Origin: Coffea arabica
Taxonomy: Eukaryota > Streptophyta > Magnoliopsida > Gentianales > Rubiaceae
Direction: 5' to 3'
Assembly: GCF_036785885.1 (NCBI RefSeq)
Contig: NC_092320.1
Coordinates: 12,649,557-12,713,556, forward strand
DNA: 64,000 nt
Shown: one piece after another, positions 37,272 to 50,668 of the stretch
How positions within the stretch are numbered: the first letter of the stretch is position 1
Layout of the letters: every line of letters starts with the position of its first letter
Made by a program: the position numbers and the translations under genes
The notes under the pieces: generated by a model
The model's input: the letters and a program-made list of their open reading frames with translations, nothing else
What the model was told of the DNA's origin: nothing
The model's database searches: none

Positions 37272-40200
37272 TCAAGCATTTTCACTACTGCTTGACTCAG
37301 GTTGCTGCATATTGCTTGATTCAGATAGCTGAATTTCACTAGTACCAGATGAAGCAGCATTCTCGTTTGTCCTGTTGGATTCATGAACTTCACCTTGTCT
37401 CGCTGAAATATCTGCAACATCAACTTCAGCTTCGCGAACTTCCCCAGGTCCATGTGACACATTTCTGTTGTTCTCCTCTGACTCATTAGCCTCTTCACTG
37501 GGTGAATCTCCTGTGGCATCTCTGTGGCTTAACGAGTGAACTCTTGATTCTTTGCCACTAGAATTCAGAAATCTTGAACATCTGTGGCAACAATTTGATA
37601 TCATGGCAGTGAATCTTTGTCCAATCGAGGTCTTAGAGCAGAATAATGCAATCATGGAAGCTGAGAGTATGATTATGAAGAGGCCTCCAAAATTATAAGC
37701 TGTAAGACTAGGGCTCTCTTGACTGATTGAATCTTGATCAGCACGGTCCAAAATTTTTTTGCTCAATCACATTCATGGTTGCACCTTGTGTTACGTTAAG
37801 GATTGCTCTTGAGAAGTAACTAACCAGTGGTGAGCCCATAGGGAATGCCTAAATGAAAGTAGATTAATTTAGGCATTGTGAATTACTAATGCACCATAAA
37901 TGTTTACTGCAGAATTTCGTCTTTCCAAAGACAATAAATATGAATTCATGCGAAAGAACTATTGACTGTACATTCATCAAAGATTCTGTCAAACTATTTA
38001 GTGATATAGCGGATGCGAAGTCCGAAGACTTCGACATTGAATCTGTGATATCAGTGAAGAGCACAAGTCCTCTATTGCAGGTTCTCTCTCTTTTTTTCTT
38101 AAAATTTTCCTAGCCTGAATAAAAACCTTCGAGCATTGTGGCAGTAGATAAATGTTTATTTCAAGGTAGTTGATGTTGCAATAAACTGATCTCCAACTGA
38201 AGTGCTTATATGTCAACTCAAGTCTGTCAAAATTCATGCAAACTCTAATACTTCAACAAGGATTTAGGCATTAACTCTCCTCAAGTACGGAAGCCAAGTA
38301 ACATAAGTTTTATGGAAATTTTAATGTTTCTGACATACCAAGTGAGAATGGCTATAGAAAGTTGAGAAAGAAAAAACTCACAAAACCAAAGCCATCCGTT
38401 TTGTGTGTTGGCCCTACAATTCTGTACTCCGAACCATATCTGTTAATCAGGAGCTTCATGTAAGGGATCTCGCCATAGATGGCGTCAATGCCTCCTTTTT
38501 TGCCACCTCGACACATAGCATCATGGTATTCCTCAATGGTTGAGTAACTCCTCAACTTTGAGGCATCCAAGTGGAGCTCATTAATCAAAAATTCATGAAC
38601 AAAAGAAGCATGTTGGTAACCGACATAATAGTCCTTAGAAAATGCAAAATTCAGCTGATCAACTGTGAAAATTGCTGATAGTTTAGCTGTATAGCTCTGC
38701 ATCAATATGTATGTCACGAATAGCCATACAACCAAGACAAACATTGACCATTTGTTTGCCACCATATTCCCTGTCAACAGTAAGATACATCTGGTGAATT
38801 AAGTACTGTGTTGTTGGCTGAAAAAGAGGTAATTATCTTGATCCTGTTCTATTCGTTTAGGAGTGCAAGGTTAAGGGAAAGGCTATGAAGTACTAAGAAA
38901 TTGTAACAGGAATTTTACATACTCTCAGGGAAGGCAAGAGCTGCAATAGGGAACCAAAAGAATAACCCAAATGGCTGTTCATTCGGTGTCAAAGAGCCAG
39001 TATTAGTGTTGTTTCTCTGATGCTCCAACATTCTGACAACAAATCCTATGAAAATGCAGGCCAAGACTATAGTCAGCCATAGGTCCCATCTTAAAGGCTT
39101 CAGGAATATCCACATGTCTATGTTCTTTTTGTTTTTCACAACCATAACAACTCCTGATTCAGTATATGGGAGGGTAAAATCGATGAATGTGGATCGATTT
39201 GCCAAAATTGTTACATCTCCAACCACAAAATCATAAGTCTTCCTTATTCAAGAGAAACGAAAAGATGTGTCAGTAGATGCCAATCTACATAAACAGAAAA
39301 ATTATAGAAGCATAGTATAAAGAGAACATATGTACGAGACAAGACAGACCTTGTCAAGTATTTTGTGAAGCATGTGATCATAGCTCCCGTTAAGGCCTGT
39401 ACTCGTGTTCAGATAAGGAATAAACTCATAATCAAGCTTGAAAGGTAACAGCTTCAAAGAAGCAAGAAATACATCTATAGACAACCCACTGAAATTGAAT
39501 TGATTTGTCACAGGATCTTTTTGAATATTTGTGAACTCAGTGAACTCACTTTTCTTTGGAACCCCAACTTTAATCTTTCCAGTAGTGGGAATAGACCAAC
39601 CCTTGGGGGTTACTATTGTATCTCCAGGCCACATAATAGCTCTAAGTTCTTTTGTGGAGGTTGAGTATGTTGACTCACCTGTTGAAGCTAATTTGCCGGA
39701 TATTCCTCCATCAGGACTCCAGTAACCAACTGTCCTATATCCTGTTCCAATCAAATTAATTATCTCAAAGGCTGAGGTCTGTAGTTGCCCATCAACCAAC
39801 TTGAATTCTCCACACAGGCCTGTAAATTTAGTATACAAGAGTTCTGCCAATATCCTACTGCCAAACTGAGAGATCGTTATATTTGAAATATCACTTCTGT
39901 CATCTCCTTGACTTGACTTCAGCAAATCAGAATCAGGGGAGAGACTTTTTTCGATGGCCAATGCAAGGGCCCAAACTGTGTCATATGCCCACAGACCATA
40001 GACATTTAACTCCATTATTTCACTTTGAGGTTTCCTCAAGAGTGCATTTCTCTTCCACTTTGCCCTGAAATTGTTTAGGTTCTTGGACTTGGGTACATGA
40101 GGCCTCAACCCCAAAACACCTTCCATCGAAGCAGTATCCACAGAAGATAAAGAGTTGGACAAACTATCGGTAATGAGCCAGGCATATCCTTCACTCATCA

Positions 40201-41540
40201 TTCCGGCTTTTCTTGCAAGGTTAAAGAGCCTGTTCCCAAGTAAAATATTCATGTGCACCAGGAATACCCTGGTTTGTTTTGTCATCAGCTTGTTGAGTTC
40301 TTTTGTAATATAAACGTCCTCAGCTGATGTGGATATTGCACTTATGTATGAGAGCTGAATATCAACTTCTTGGAATGCTTTACTTAGCTTAGAAAAAAAT
40401 AGATTTCCATACTCTGTGTCCTCGTATAGAATAACTACTTCGTGCCACTCAAATCCTTGGCAAATGGCCGTGAGACTTTTGACTTGGTACAAGTCATCTG
40501 GCGTTGTCCGAACAAAGTAAGGGCTCGGTGAATGAGAAAAAGCACGGTTTTTCGCTGTGAAGGAAATAACAGGTACATGAGCCCTTGCTCCAAGTTCTAC
40601 AACAAACGTAGCTTCCTTTGACCATTCCGGCCCCAGGACACCATGCACTTCTTGATTCTTCAGCATTTCTAGAACTGCATTGTATTCACACAAAGCAGAA
40701 GCTATATATAAGGTCATTAATTCATGTCCATGCCAATTCTAAACCTGAGTTGCGTAGATTGAAATATAAGCCCTCTGTTCAAATGAAAGAAACCATGAGG
40801 TTTAAGTAAGTTTAAGCTAGTATAATTTGGATTCATGTAGCACTTTTGCTTCCGACTCAAGGACAATTTCAGTCATAGTGAAAATAAAACTGAATGGTGG
40901 TAAAACAAGTTCTTTCAATAGAAATAGCGGACACCATTATGGTGTTTGGAACTAGAAGTGTGCCGCAGACACCAAAATAGCACTAAGTCAATCAGAATAC
41001 ATGTTGCAGGAATCATTTGAAAAGTAAATGTTAATCTTGTCACGACTTTATGCACGACTTCTGCATTCTTTGGCCTTACTAGTAAGTATCATTAGGAGAC
41101 ATAGACTTCCTCTAGAAACTTTATAATCAATGAGGAACATGGTAAGCAAGAAAGAACATGTTGTTGAAGATAACTGTAATATGACTTTCAAGTAATCAGC
41201 AACGACGTCAAAGAGGCATTTCATAATTGGAATGGGCATAAATTTCACCTGCAGAAGCCACGTCTAGCTCCTCCTCAGCACTCTCAGTGTGGAGAAATAG
41301 CCTTGTTTTGTAATTTGAATGAATTGAATAGAAATCTGACAGTGCCATGGACATGCATAAATCTATCATGGTGCCCATGGGTGAATTTAAATCAAGAACT
41401 GCACCAATGTTGATGGAGGAATAAGTTGACCGGGCAGTTGCATGGATTTCACTACTTGCAGCAACTGATTGGGCTCTAAACATGAGGGAGAGCAAAGTGA
41501 ACAAGAAGAACATATGACGGTCGTTCTTGATACTTTGCAT
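37272..41540 (-). CDS. GLR: Glutamate receptor-like channel GLR-A, frame break in last exon
   Basis: Exons 41540-41249, 40674-39350, 39238-38923, 38770-38382 and 37848-37272. Signal peptide, LIVBP-type amino-terminal domain (about 40-400), ligand-binding S1 with VDFT-type block IDFTLPYTESG, M1 (590-608), pore segment [12 protein letters not shown] (633-644), M3 with SYTAKLSAIFTVDQL, and S2. In exon 5 the frame reaches TGA at 37740-37738 after EQKNFGPC. This leaves 810 residues without M4 or tail. The last exon is 577 bp, one base over a multiple of three, and its other frame continues through M4 and the tail to 37272. The break is near the A7/T4 tract at 37750-37760. GLRs are amino-acid-gated calcium-permeable channels. 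This copy is either a decaying gene or carries a base error. Likely clade II by overall look. Confidence 0.85.
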
Positions 41541-41575
41541 TTCTGACTCCCCTGAACAGTACTAGTAAGTATGCC

Positions 41576-41582
41576 CTTTATA
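41576..41582 (-). promoter_or_regulatory. TATA-like box of GLR-A
   Basis: Reads TATAAAG on the minus strand, 36 bp upstream of the start codon. This would give a very short leader, so the assignment is tentative. Confidence 0.3.
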
Positions 41583-43164
41583 TTGAGCTTTGCGGGGGAA
41601 TTTAGATATGTGCAAAAAGTCAGCTATTGATGCTTAGTTACAGGTCCTTTTAATTGCCGCGGTCTCCCTATAACACTTTATTAGGAGAAAGGCAAAATGT
41701 GGGGCGCTTCAGAAATAAAATTAAGTATTATCAACCACACGCGAGCGCAAAGGGATTGAAGACCATGAGGCACAAATGGGAAATTTTAAGGTCAAAATAC
41801 ATCAGAAACTTATCTCTGCAAATTTTGTTAAAATCTTAATCTATTCTGTACGCTAATGTCAAACTATGCTGGAAGACTTTGTTAAAGAATTAGATGGTGT
41901 TTTGAGCCTTGAAATGACTTGAACTAGTCATTTCAGTAGTATCACACATCAGTAATTTACAATTACTGGTACACATTGAAGTGGACAGGAAATCTTGAAT
42001 ATGTACATGTCAAAAATCCAAAGAAGTTTCGAGGAAGTGATTTAGATCAGAAGCATGATTCGTAAGCACCAAGTAAAGCCATAGCTGCAAATAAGTAGAA
42101 CCAAATTCCTTCTAGCTTTAAAACATAACTTAACCTTTGAGGTAAACCCATTTTTTACCTCAACTTGATGGTGGAAATGCAGTCAAATCTAGAATCAAGA
42201 TGTAGTGATCTAAATCATCTGTTTCGCTATCTAAATCCGCAATCAAAAAACTTGCATTATGCGTTCTTTTATCTTCGGATTAAAAGCGCACATGAATCAT
42301 GATGTTTATATCTGCTCACGATATCTTAAGGATAAGACAAATTAAGTGTTGAAAATTCTACGGACACGACCCTTGGCAAGACCATTGCATTCGCCACACC
42401 TCAATTTCTCAGGAATTTCCAGCTCCCTCCGTCCTTAAAACCACTAGTTAACGCATTGAAACACAAATATGACCCATCGCCCCTGTTAGAAATTTCTCTT
42501 CTTTTACTGTTGCGTGAGAATTGGCTTAATATTTCCGTTGTCTTCTCCTTCACAACCAAACATCTTGTTCTTGCTTGCCCCTTTTTCCTTGTCTTTCCTG
42601 TCTTTCAGATACAGCTGAATCTTGACAGTTTACTTCAAAACAAATACTACTCCAAAATGGGGGCCATTGAGCCATTGGCTGATGACCGCTAGTATGCTAA
42701 TCCAGGTCAACTTACTAAATACGTTAGAATGTTCTGTTGGCACATATGTCCAATATTACTACATCATTTGATAGACACTCCTGTACTTATAATTTTGCAT
42801 TTAACTGGTTGGCAAAATGTTTTAAGCTCGAAGAATGTCAAAATCGATGGCTTCAACTCTCGTGCTCCCATCAAGGTAGTTGAGTTAATCTCTTAATTTA
42901 AAAAAAAAAAAAAAAAAACACAGAGAAATTTTCACTAGAAAGGCGCAGATTTTTTATTTAATTTTTAAGTTTCTCGATTCAACTAATGAACACAAAATTC
43001 CTCATTCAAACTTTAACAGCATCTTAGCAAGACAAGAAAGCCCTTAAATTCCAATATTACTGGTCTTTTCAGCTGTCACGTTCTTCGTCCAAGCCATAAA
43101 CCGGTCCTGCAATCTTGTTGCTTTCAACACATAGATGAGCCGAAAAAATTAGGTGAACTAACCC
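41583..43164. other. Intergenic between GLR-A and GLR-B, left part
   Basis: No gene recognised. A run of about 20 A at 42899-42918. Confidence 0.45.
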
Positions 43165-43327
43165 ATTTGTTTAGATAGATTATTATTTGAAACAATTACT
43201 GTATCACTTTTTATGAAGCGTTATATATAAGATAAAATAATGATTAAGAATATTAAAAAATAAATTAAAAAATATATTTATAATAAAAATGAAATATTAT
43301 TTAAAATAATCTGCTATCCAAACACTC
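43165..43327. mobile_element. MITE, family with CTATCCAAACAC ends
   Basis: The left end TTTGTTTAGATAGATTATT and the right end AATCTGCTATCCAAACACTC are imperfect inverted copies. The interior is A/T-rich with no coding capacity. The ends resemble those of the MITEs near 63.3 and 63.6 kb. Target duplication is not clear. Confidence 0.55.
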
Positions 43328-46300
43328 GCTCATAATTGATTATTCAAGCCGTGCATTGATTCGGTCCAACAATCCCAAGTCGACGACCCCTGACTTTACA
43401 TCTATCTAATGTCAACGCCCATGTGTGCCCGTGACGCTTTGTCAAGTGTGTGTAGCCAAAAATGAAGTTGGGCTGAGTCGCACCTGTGCAAATCAAGTTG
43501 GGCTGATTATTAATTACTCATGTCAGATTCCCAAGCTTAATTATTCTAGCTTTTTTTTTTTGTGTTTTTTCCGAAAGAGGCTAATTGGAAAAGTTTAAGA
43601 ATGAAAAGAAGATTTGAACGAGTGTTTATTGCTAAATATGGCAATTTGGTCCTCTTACTCGTCTTCTCCTCGTTTGATTTTTTTGTATTGTCCTTTCATT
43701 TCGTCAGGTCAAACACCAAAAATTGACAGAAGGATCAAAAACTTATGCAGCAAATTGTTAAAGGGCTTAAGTATTGATACAAAGTATAGTTTAGGAGCCA
43801 AAAATGCATAAAAGTAATAGTTTAGGGACTGATTGGACAATTTACTCTAGAATTAATTATTGCGCAGCTGAAAAGGAAAAAAAAAAAAAAGGGACAAGCA
43901 AATCGGATTCGTAGGGACCAAGGAAGGAAGCTATCTCCTATAGGTGGCTTGTGTGCACATGTCCAGATATGCAGGACTGAATTTAGATACTTACTAGGGA
44001 TTTTTTTTTTTTTTTTTTTTTTTGGGGTAGAAATGCTAGAAAAAAGTTGCAATCTACTTGTTTACTTTGTGTTGATGATGCTCCGCATTTTCTGATTCAG
44101 ATACATCGAACCGACTAAGTCGTTCTTGTCACTGTTCCATTAACATTTTTGCTGCATGAAGATATACAGAACATTTGAAACTTTTGATAATCTTTAATTT
44201 ATTGCTGCAGTCTCTCTGCAGAACTTTAAAAGGAGAGACAGAGAGTTTCCATGTTGGATGCCTTCTGATTTGAATATACCATAAGCTTTAATCAAAGAGA
44301 GAAAGAGAAACTTCCTTCCTGGAGCCAAGAAGATAGCTTTAGAAAATGAAAAACTTGATTAGCAAGATACCATCAGTGACGGCTGACGCTAAATACATAA
44401 AGACCACGCCAAAATCCATTGTTAGTATCCAAAATAGTTGACAGAAGAAAAGATTAATTTCAGGTATATATATATATATATCCACATTCTACAGATGTGA
44501 ACTGGCTTAAAACAATATAGTGAACGGCATATCTTGGCTCTTGGCCCTGAGTTTGACAGGAAAGTCAAATTTTTACGTTCTCAAAACTTCAACTCCCTGA
44601 GTCATTTCCTGGAAAAAATCCATGCTAATGCACGAAAGGAAAAAAAATTTTGTTTACAGTGGCTGAAATTGTATAACAATATTCATGTTGTACCTTTAGA
44701 GTACAAGAACGTCGGCCACTTCAGGGCTGAGCTTCTACAATTCTATGGTATGTCGTTTTAGGATAGCATGTTCGTCGGCAACAGAATAGCGTTCCTGTTG
44801 CTTAGGAATTGCTTTGAATTTGTTCGATTCCCAAACCCTTTTATAGTCTTAATATTGGAATGAATAATAGTAAAATAGATGGTTCCTTCCACAGCGTACC
44901 GGTCCATCATGTTTGTCTGTTTATTGCTTGTGTTTGTATGATAGCACGCAACTGGGAAATCTTCTCGTTAGATGGCATGCATGCAAGCGGTAGATGAGTG
45001 GAAATTAACGATTGATTCCTAGTCAATGTAGAACATTGGAATCATTCGATGTGAGTATGTGCCAAGTGTGTGTTTGATTGCATTGTAATTAAATTTCCTA
45101 AGTAGTAATTAACGCTAATAAGACTGGATTGATAACCATGAAAATTAACACTTAAAGTGACAGCGTAAGTAATTTATAACTTTCAGTCATTTGAGTTCAA
45201 CAAGTGTGTCTCATAAATTGTGTATTTTACTCCATCTCGGGGGTATATTAATAATTTTATATTTTATTATACCATTTTTCAACTCAGTTAAACACACCGC
45301 ATTTAAATTTTTGTGACGCCATTTTCCAATCCAATTATACCAAAAGCCAAACTTGATCGAAAATGGAATTTGTGAGGCCCCCCATCCATCCGCGTAGTTT
45401 CGGTTTCAAGCCTTTTCCGAACGCACTTTTCCGAATGAGTTAATCTTGACAAGATCCGATACTTTATTCATCAGCCAGCGAATACAATTCCGAACGAAAA
45501 GTCTCTGCATTGGATCTTTCTATATATTAATTCACACACAATCTCCTGTTCACATAGAGCAGGTTCATTTGTTGTTTATGATATAGCACATAAATTGTTG
45601 TGTACTGTAATAGCCAAGATATAGTACGTAATAGTTTCATAGACAGTTTGTCGGCAATTTCCTAAATTGTTGGCTAGCAACCAAGATTGGCACAAAGTGT
45701 CGTGGGATCAGGCCAACCACATCCAAACACTTGTATCTATATTAAAAAGGATCGAAGTCGCAAAATTCTTGTTATCGTGTCTGGCTAAAAAGTAGTAAAA
45801 ACAACACGGTGTTCTATAATAAAGGGGTCCATGACAATTCTGGCATGAAGCCATTTTGTCCTAGCTTGGCCAAAAGCAAGCAACTGGTAATTGTGCTAGA
45901 AAGTTCATATTCATATTGTTAACTGGAAATCAAAATCGCCCATCCATCCAGGGCCAGGTCTCTTGTGCACGTACTGATAGCAAAATTAATCTCAACATGC
46001 AGTTTCAAAGTTCCATTTCGTCGTGATCAGATAGGTTTTCTAGCGATCACAAGTGCGAAAGCATGAGAGAGTGAAGGGTGGCGATAGGGTCAGATAGGTT
46101 CTTTGGATGATGACACAGGAGATGTAAGAGGGGAGCTAAATTGGGAGCAAAATCATCTAATCCAAGGAACTTGAAGAACGCCAATCTTCTAAACCAAATT
46201 ACTTAATTTCCACAGACAACCTCAGCTCGGGTGAGCTGCATGCATAGACAATTCCAATTCCTACATGCTGCAGGAAAAATCATTTTACTTGTAGTCCTTG

Positions 46301-46559
46301 TTTGTTTGTGTTGCACTTGCACCTAAAATCCTTAAATGTACAAATGATATAACCATCGTTCTTGCATTTTTCAGTAACTAAGTTAATATCAGCATTCCCC
46401 ATCAAGCATTTCAGTCTTTGCAAGATCAGTCAAATCTGTGTCGTTTTGACTCTACTTTTGCTTTTCTGAGAACAATTACAGTACCATTTACATCCGCATG
46501 CATCGTTCAGCTTACGATCTGATTACTCAATTCAGATGTTCATGTTTGTGTCGGTGGAT
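43328..46559. other. Intergenic between GLR-A and GLR-B, right part
   Basis: Contains a T24 run at about 44000 and a TA microsatellite near 44464-44480. No coding region is supported. I see no relic of a fifth GLR. Confidence 0.45.
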
Positions 46560-49500
46560 TCAGGAACTTCCAACTTCTCCCGCTGAAACATCTTCACTGC
46601 TGCTCTCAAGTACCTCAACTTCCTCTGGTCTGTCAGACGTATTTGTTTTGCTCTCCTGAATTTCATTAGCTTCTTCACTGGAGGACTCACCTGAGGCATC
46701 TGTATCACTTACTGAATGAACACTTGATTCTTTGCCTCTAAAAATTGGAAAACTGCAACAACATCTTTGACCATAATGTGATGCCGTAGTAGTAAATCTT
46801 TGTCCAACTGAGGTCTCTGAGCAGAATAGTGAAAATATGGCTGCTGAACAGATGATTATGAAGAGGCCTCCAAAATTATATGCTGTAAGATTTGGATCGT
46901 CTCGATCAACTGAATCAGAGGGATATCCAGGTCCAAGGTTTTTCTGCTCAATTGTAGTCATGTTGGGACCTTGGGTTATGTCAAGGATTGCCCTTGAGAA
47001 ATAACTAACCAGTGGAGAACCAATTGGGAAAGCCTAAATTCAGAAGAACAATATGTAATTCCATGTCAACTAAATGATATCATATACATAACTCACACAA
47101 TGGCATAAAGAATGCTCGTACGTGTTTAGAAGTTTTAGATATTCAGCAAGAAATTAGATGTGATCACTAATTAAATGGAGCCAATGGTATCAGAGATGGG
47201 GGCATTTCCAAGACCTCTGGATTAGCGTAAGCAAAAGGGGTCATACATAGAAATAGGGAACAAGGAAACTCACGAAGCCAAAGCCTTGTGTTTTGTATGT
47301 TCGCCCTACCATCCTGTACTCAGAACCGTACCTGTTCAGGAAAAGCTTCATGTAAGGGGTCTCACCAACAATGGCATCGATACCACCCTTCCTGCTACCT
47401 CGAGACATAGCATCATGATAGTCCTCGAATCTTGTGTAGCTCCTCAACTTTGACTCATTCAGGTGCAGTTCATTAATCAAAAAATCTCTGGTGAAAGAAC
47501 CATGCTGGTGACCGACATAATACTCCTCCGAAAATGAAAATTCCAACTGATCAACAGTGAAAATTGACGATAATTTCGCTGTGTAACTCTGCATCAATAT
47601 GAATGCCACAAATAGCCATACAACTAACACAAACCTTGACCAGTTGTTAGAAACCATGTTCCCTGTCAACATCACAATATATGGCCTGGTGATTAAAGCA
47701 TTTAAGAATTGGTTCATCATCTATTTGTTTATAGAAGTGTAAGGGAAAGCAAAAAGCTTGGAAAGAATTTAGTTACATTGGAAGATAGTCTTACTTTCAG
47801 GAAATGCAAGAGCTGCAATAGGAAAAACGAACAAGCCAACTTGCTGCCCGCGGGGCATTGAAGAGCCAGCATCAGTGCTGTTTCTTTCACGCTCCATTAA
47901 TCTGGGAACAACTTCTATGAAGATACATGCTACAATGATGGCCAGCCAAAGATCCCACCTTAAAGGCTTTAAGAAAATCCACATATCTATGCTCATTTTG
48001 TTTTTGACAACCATAACAACTCCTGATTCAGTATATGGGAGGGTAAAATCAACATATGCAGCTCGATCAGCCAGAATTGTTATGTCTCCCACCACAAAAT
48101 CATAGCTCTGCCTTATCAAAAGAAATGGAGGAATGTTTCAGATTGTTTCCAATGTTATTCCTAACAAAAAAAAAAAGCATCACTGTTTAAACACTAAGAT
48201 ATTAACAGCATGAACCACACAAACCTGATCAAGTATCCTATGAAGCAGATCAGCGTAGCTCCCATTACGATGTCCACTTGCATTCATAAAAGGCACAAAC
48301 TCATAATCGAGCTTGAAAGGTAATAGCTGCAATGAAGCAATGAACACATCTATAGAAAATCCACTTACTTGAGGCTGATTTGTTAAGGGATCTACTTGTA
48401 CTTTCACAAATTCAGTGAAACCTTCTTTCTTAGGTACCCCAACTTTAAGTTTTCCATTTGAAGGAATAGCCCAACCTCTTGGTGGTACTAATGTATCTCC
48501 TGGCCACATAATTACTTTGAGTTCTTTTGCGGAAATTGAACCTAATATTTTGGAAATTCCTCTACTTGGAGTCCAGTATCCAACTGTCCTATCTCCTGTT
48601 CCAATCACATTGAATATCTCAAATGCTAAAGGTTTCAGTTCACCATCAACCAGTTCGAATTTCCCACTCAGGCCTGTGAATTTTGTATGGGAGAGTTCGG
48701 TCAAAAGCTTCTGGCCAATCTTGGAGATTCCTAAATTGGAAATCTCACGTTCATTTTCTCCATGGCTTAGCTGTAGGAGATCAGAGCTCACAGGCAGAAG
48801 TTTTTCAATTGCCATTGCTAAGGCCCAGACTGTGTCGTATGCCCACAAACCATAGATATTTAGATCCATCACTGTAATTTCCGGGTTTCATCAATAATGC
48901 ATTCTTTGTCCACCTTTCTTGGAAATCCTTGAGCTTCTTGGACTTAGGTACACAATGCCTTATGCCCAATACACCTTCCAAAGAAGAAGAATCCTCAGAA
49001 TTTAGGAAGTTGGAGAAACTATCAGTAATGAGCCAGGCATACCCTTCTGTCATCATTCCAGCTTTTCTTGCAAGGTGAAAAAGCCTACATCCGAGTAATG
49101 TATTCATGTGCACCAGGAATACCCTGGTTTGCATGGTCATCAACTTGTTTAGTCCTTTTGTAATGTAAACATCATCAGCTGATGTAGAGACAGCACTCGA
49201 GTATCCTACACGAATATCAACTTCTTGGAATTCTTTATTTAGCTTAGACATGAATACATTTCCATGGCGACTGTCTTCATAGATAACGACTATGTTATGC
49301 CATCCAAATTGTTGGCAAATGGCCGCGAGACCTTTGATTTGGTACAAGTCATCTGGAGACATTCGAACAAAGTAAGAGCTCTTAGTATGGGAAAAGCCTT
49401 GGCTCTCTGCAGTAAAGGATATAACAGGCACATGAGCCCTTGCTCCAAGTTCTGCAACAAATGCAGATTCAGTCAACGACTCTCGCCCCAAAACACCATG

Positions 49501-50611
49501 CACTTCCTCATTCTTCAGCAATTCTAGAACTGCAATTAATTCACAAACAGAAATTCTAAAGCTGCATTTTATTCACAAAAATCAGTTTCTATCCATACGT
49601 TTAGTAAACACTATTCTAAAATTGGATTTCATACTTCGAATAGATTGTTGATTATGTTCAATCAAGGGCAGAAAACAAACCTCTGATATTCTTTGTTTGT
49701 TTACCTATCTGTTGTTTTTGCACTTCATCACCAGTTTTAGAAGAAAACAAACCAATTTGTGACATTACATCCATCAACTGTGTCCTGAAATTGCTGTGAA
49801 AACCAATTATAAATATGATCTAAATTCTGCCTAATGAATGAGCTTCTTACATGAAGAGAACTCTAGAAAGATAGCTGGCATGGACACCGTGACCGATATA
49901 GGAAGTCAAGTAAAAGCCGCATTGAAATGATTATCCATAACGACTATATTACAGAAAATTTTGAAATAAAATGCAAAAAGGATTTGGGACAGGATTTGCA
50001 TCTTTTTTAGTCAGTGGCATACTATCTTTAAAATGGACAAGACTTCACGATTTGAAAAAACTTACTTAATTTGTCTTCTGAGGGTCACTATAGCTTGAGT
50101 CAGTTACTTCCCACCTCACTGGTGGAAACGAAACAAATGGTGAGCAAGCAACATCTTTTAACAAGCTAAGTAAGAAATCTTTTATTAACCTGAAAGATTC
50201 AACCGCTGGCAATAATTCAAAATTCAAAGAAAATGAACTAGTACCACCTGCAGACCCCACTCCAAACTGCCCCTTGGCATTCTTGCGGTGGAGAGATAAC
50301 CTTGTTTGATAATTTGAATGAACTGAATAGAAGTCTGAATGTGCCATAGACAAGCACAAGTCTAACATGGCTCCCATGGGTGAATCCAAATCAAGAACTA
50401 CACCAATGCGGATGGAAGAATGAGTTGATGACAGTCCAGTTTCATCCGTATCATTTCTCGAATCAACTAGAGACGTGAGGGAAAGCAAGAAAACAAGGGC
50501 AAACAAAAGAAGGCTTTTAATAGCCGTTGCTGGAAGCATCTTAAAGGAATGCATGCTCTGAGCTATTAAAAGGATTCTGAAGAGAAACTTCATGGCAGCA
50601 AAAGATGGCAA
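46560..50611 (-). CDS. GLR: Glutamate receptor-like channel GLR-B, frame break in exon 2
   Basis: Exons 50611-50248, 49529-48225, 48107-47795, 47662-47274 and 47033-46560. Domain order matches the neighbours: amino-terminal domain, S1 ([12 protein letters not shown]), M1, pore segment [12 protein letters not shown]3 with SYTAKLSSIFTVDQL, S2, M4 and an acidic tail. The frame breaks near 48892, in the run CCCGG, where the other three genes encode KPxxx then LNVYGLWAYD. The original frame stops at 48807-48805, giving 362 residues and no channel. One base fewer would restore about 947 residues, and exon 2 is one base over phase. Exons 3-5 are open. The first Met is followed by two hydrophobic stretches. 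Met25 (50539) gives a more usual signal peptide. Probably a recent pseudogene, or a base error. Confidence 0.82.
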
Positions 50612-50660
50612 GGGAAGACTTGAGTAGCAAGATAAGCAGAAAATATCTCAAGATTGAAGC

Positions 50661-50668
50661 TATTTATA
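50661..50668 (-). promoter_or_regulatory. TATA box of GLR-B
   Basis: Reads TATAAATA on the minus strand, 50 bp upstream of the first Met codon. It is the best TATA match in the array. Confidence 0.5.

Noticed and set aside
48415..48855. 146-codon plus-strand frame inside GLR-B
   Set aside because: It is the opposite strand of GLR-B exon 2 and mirrors its codons.
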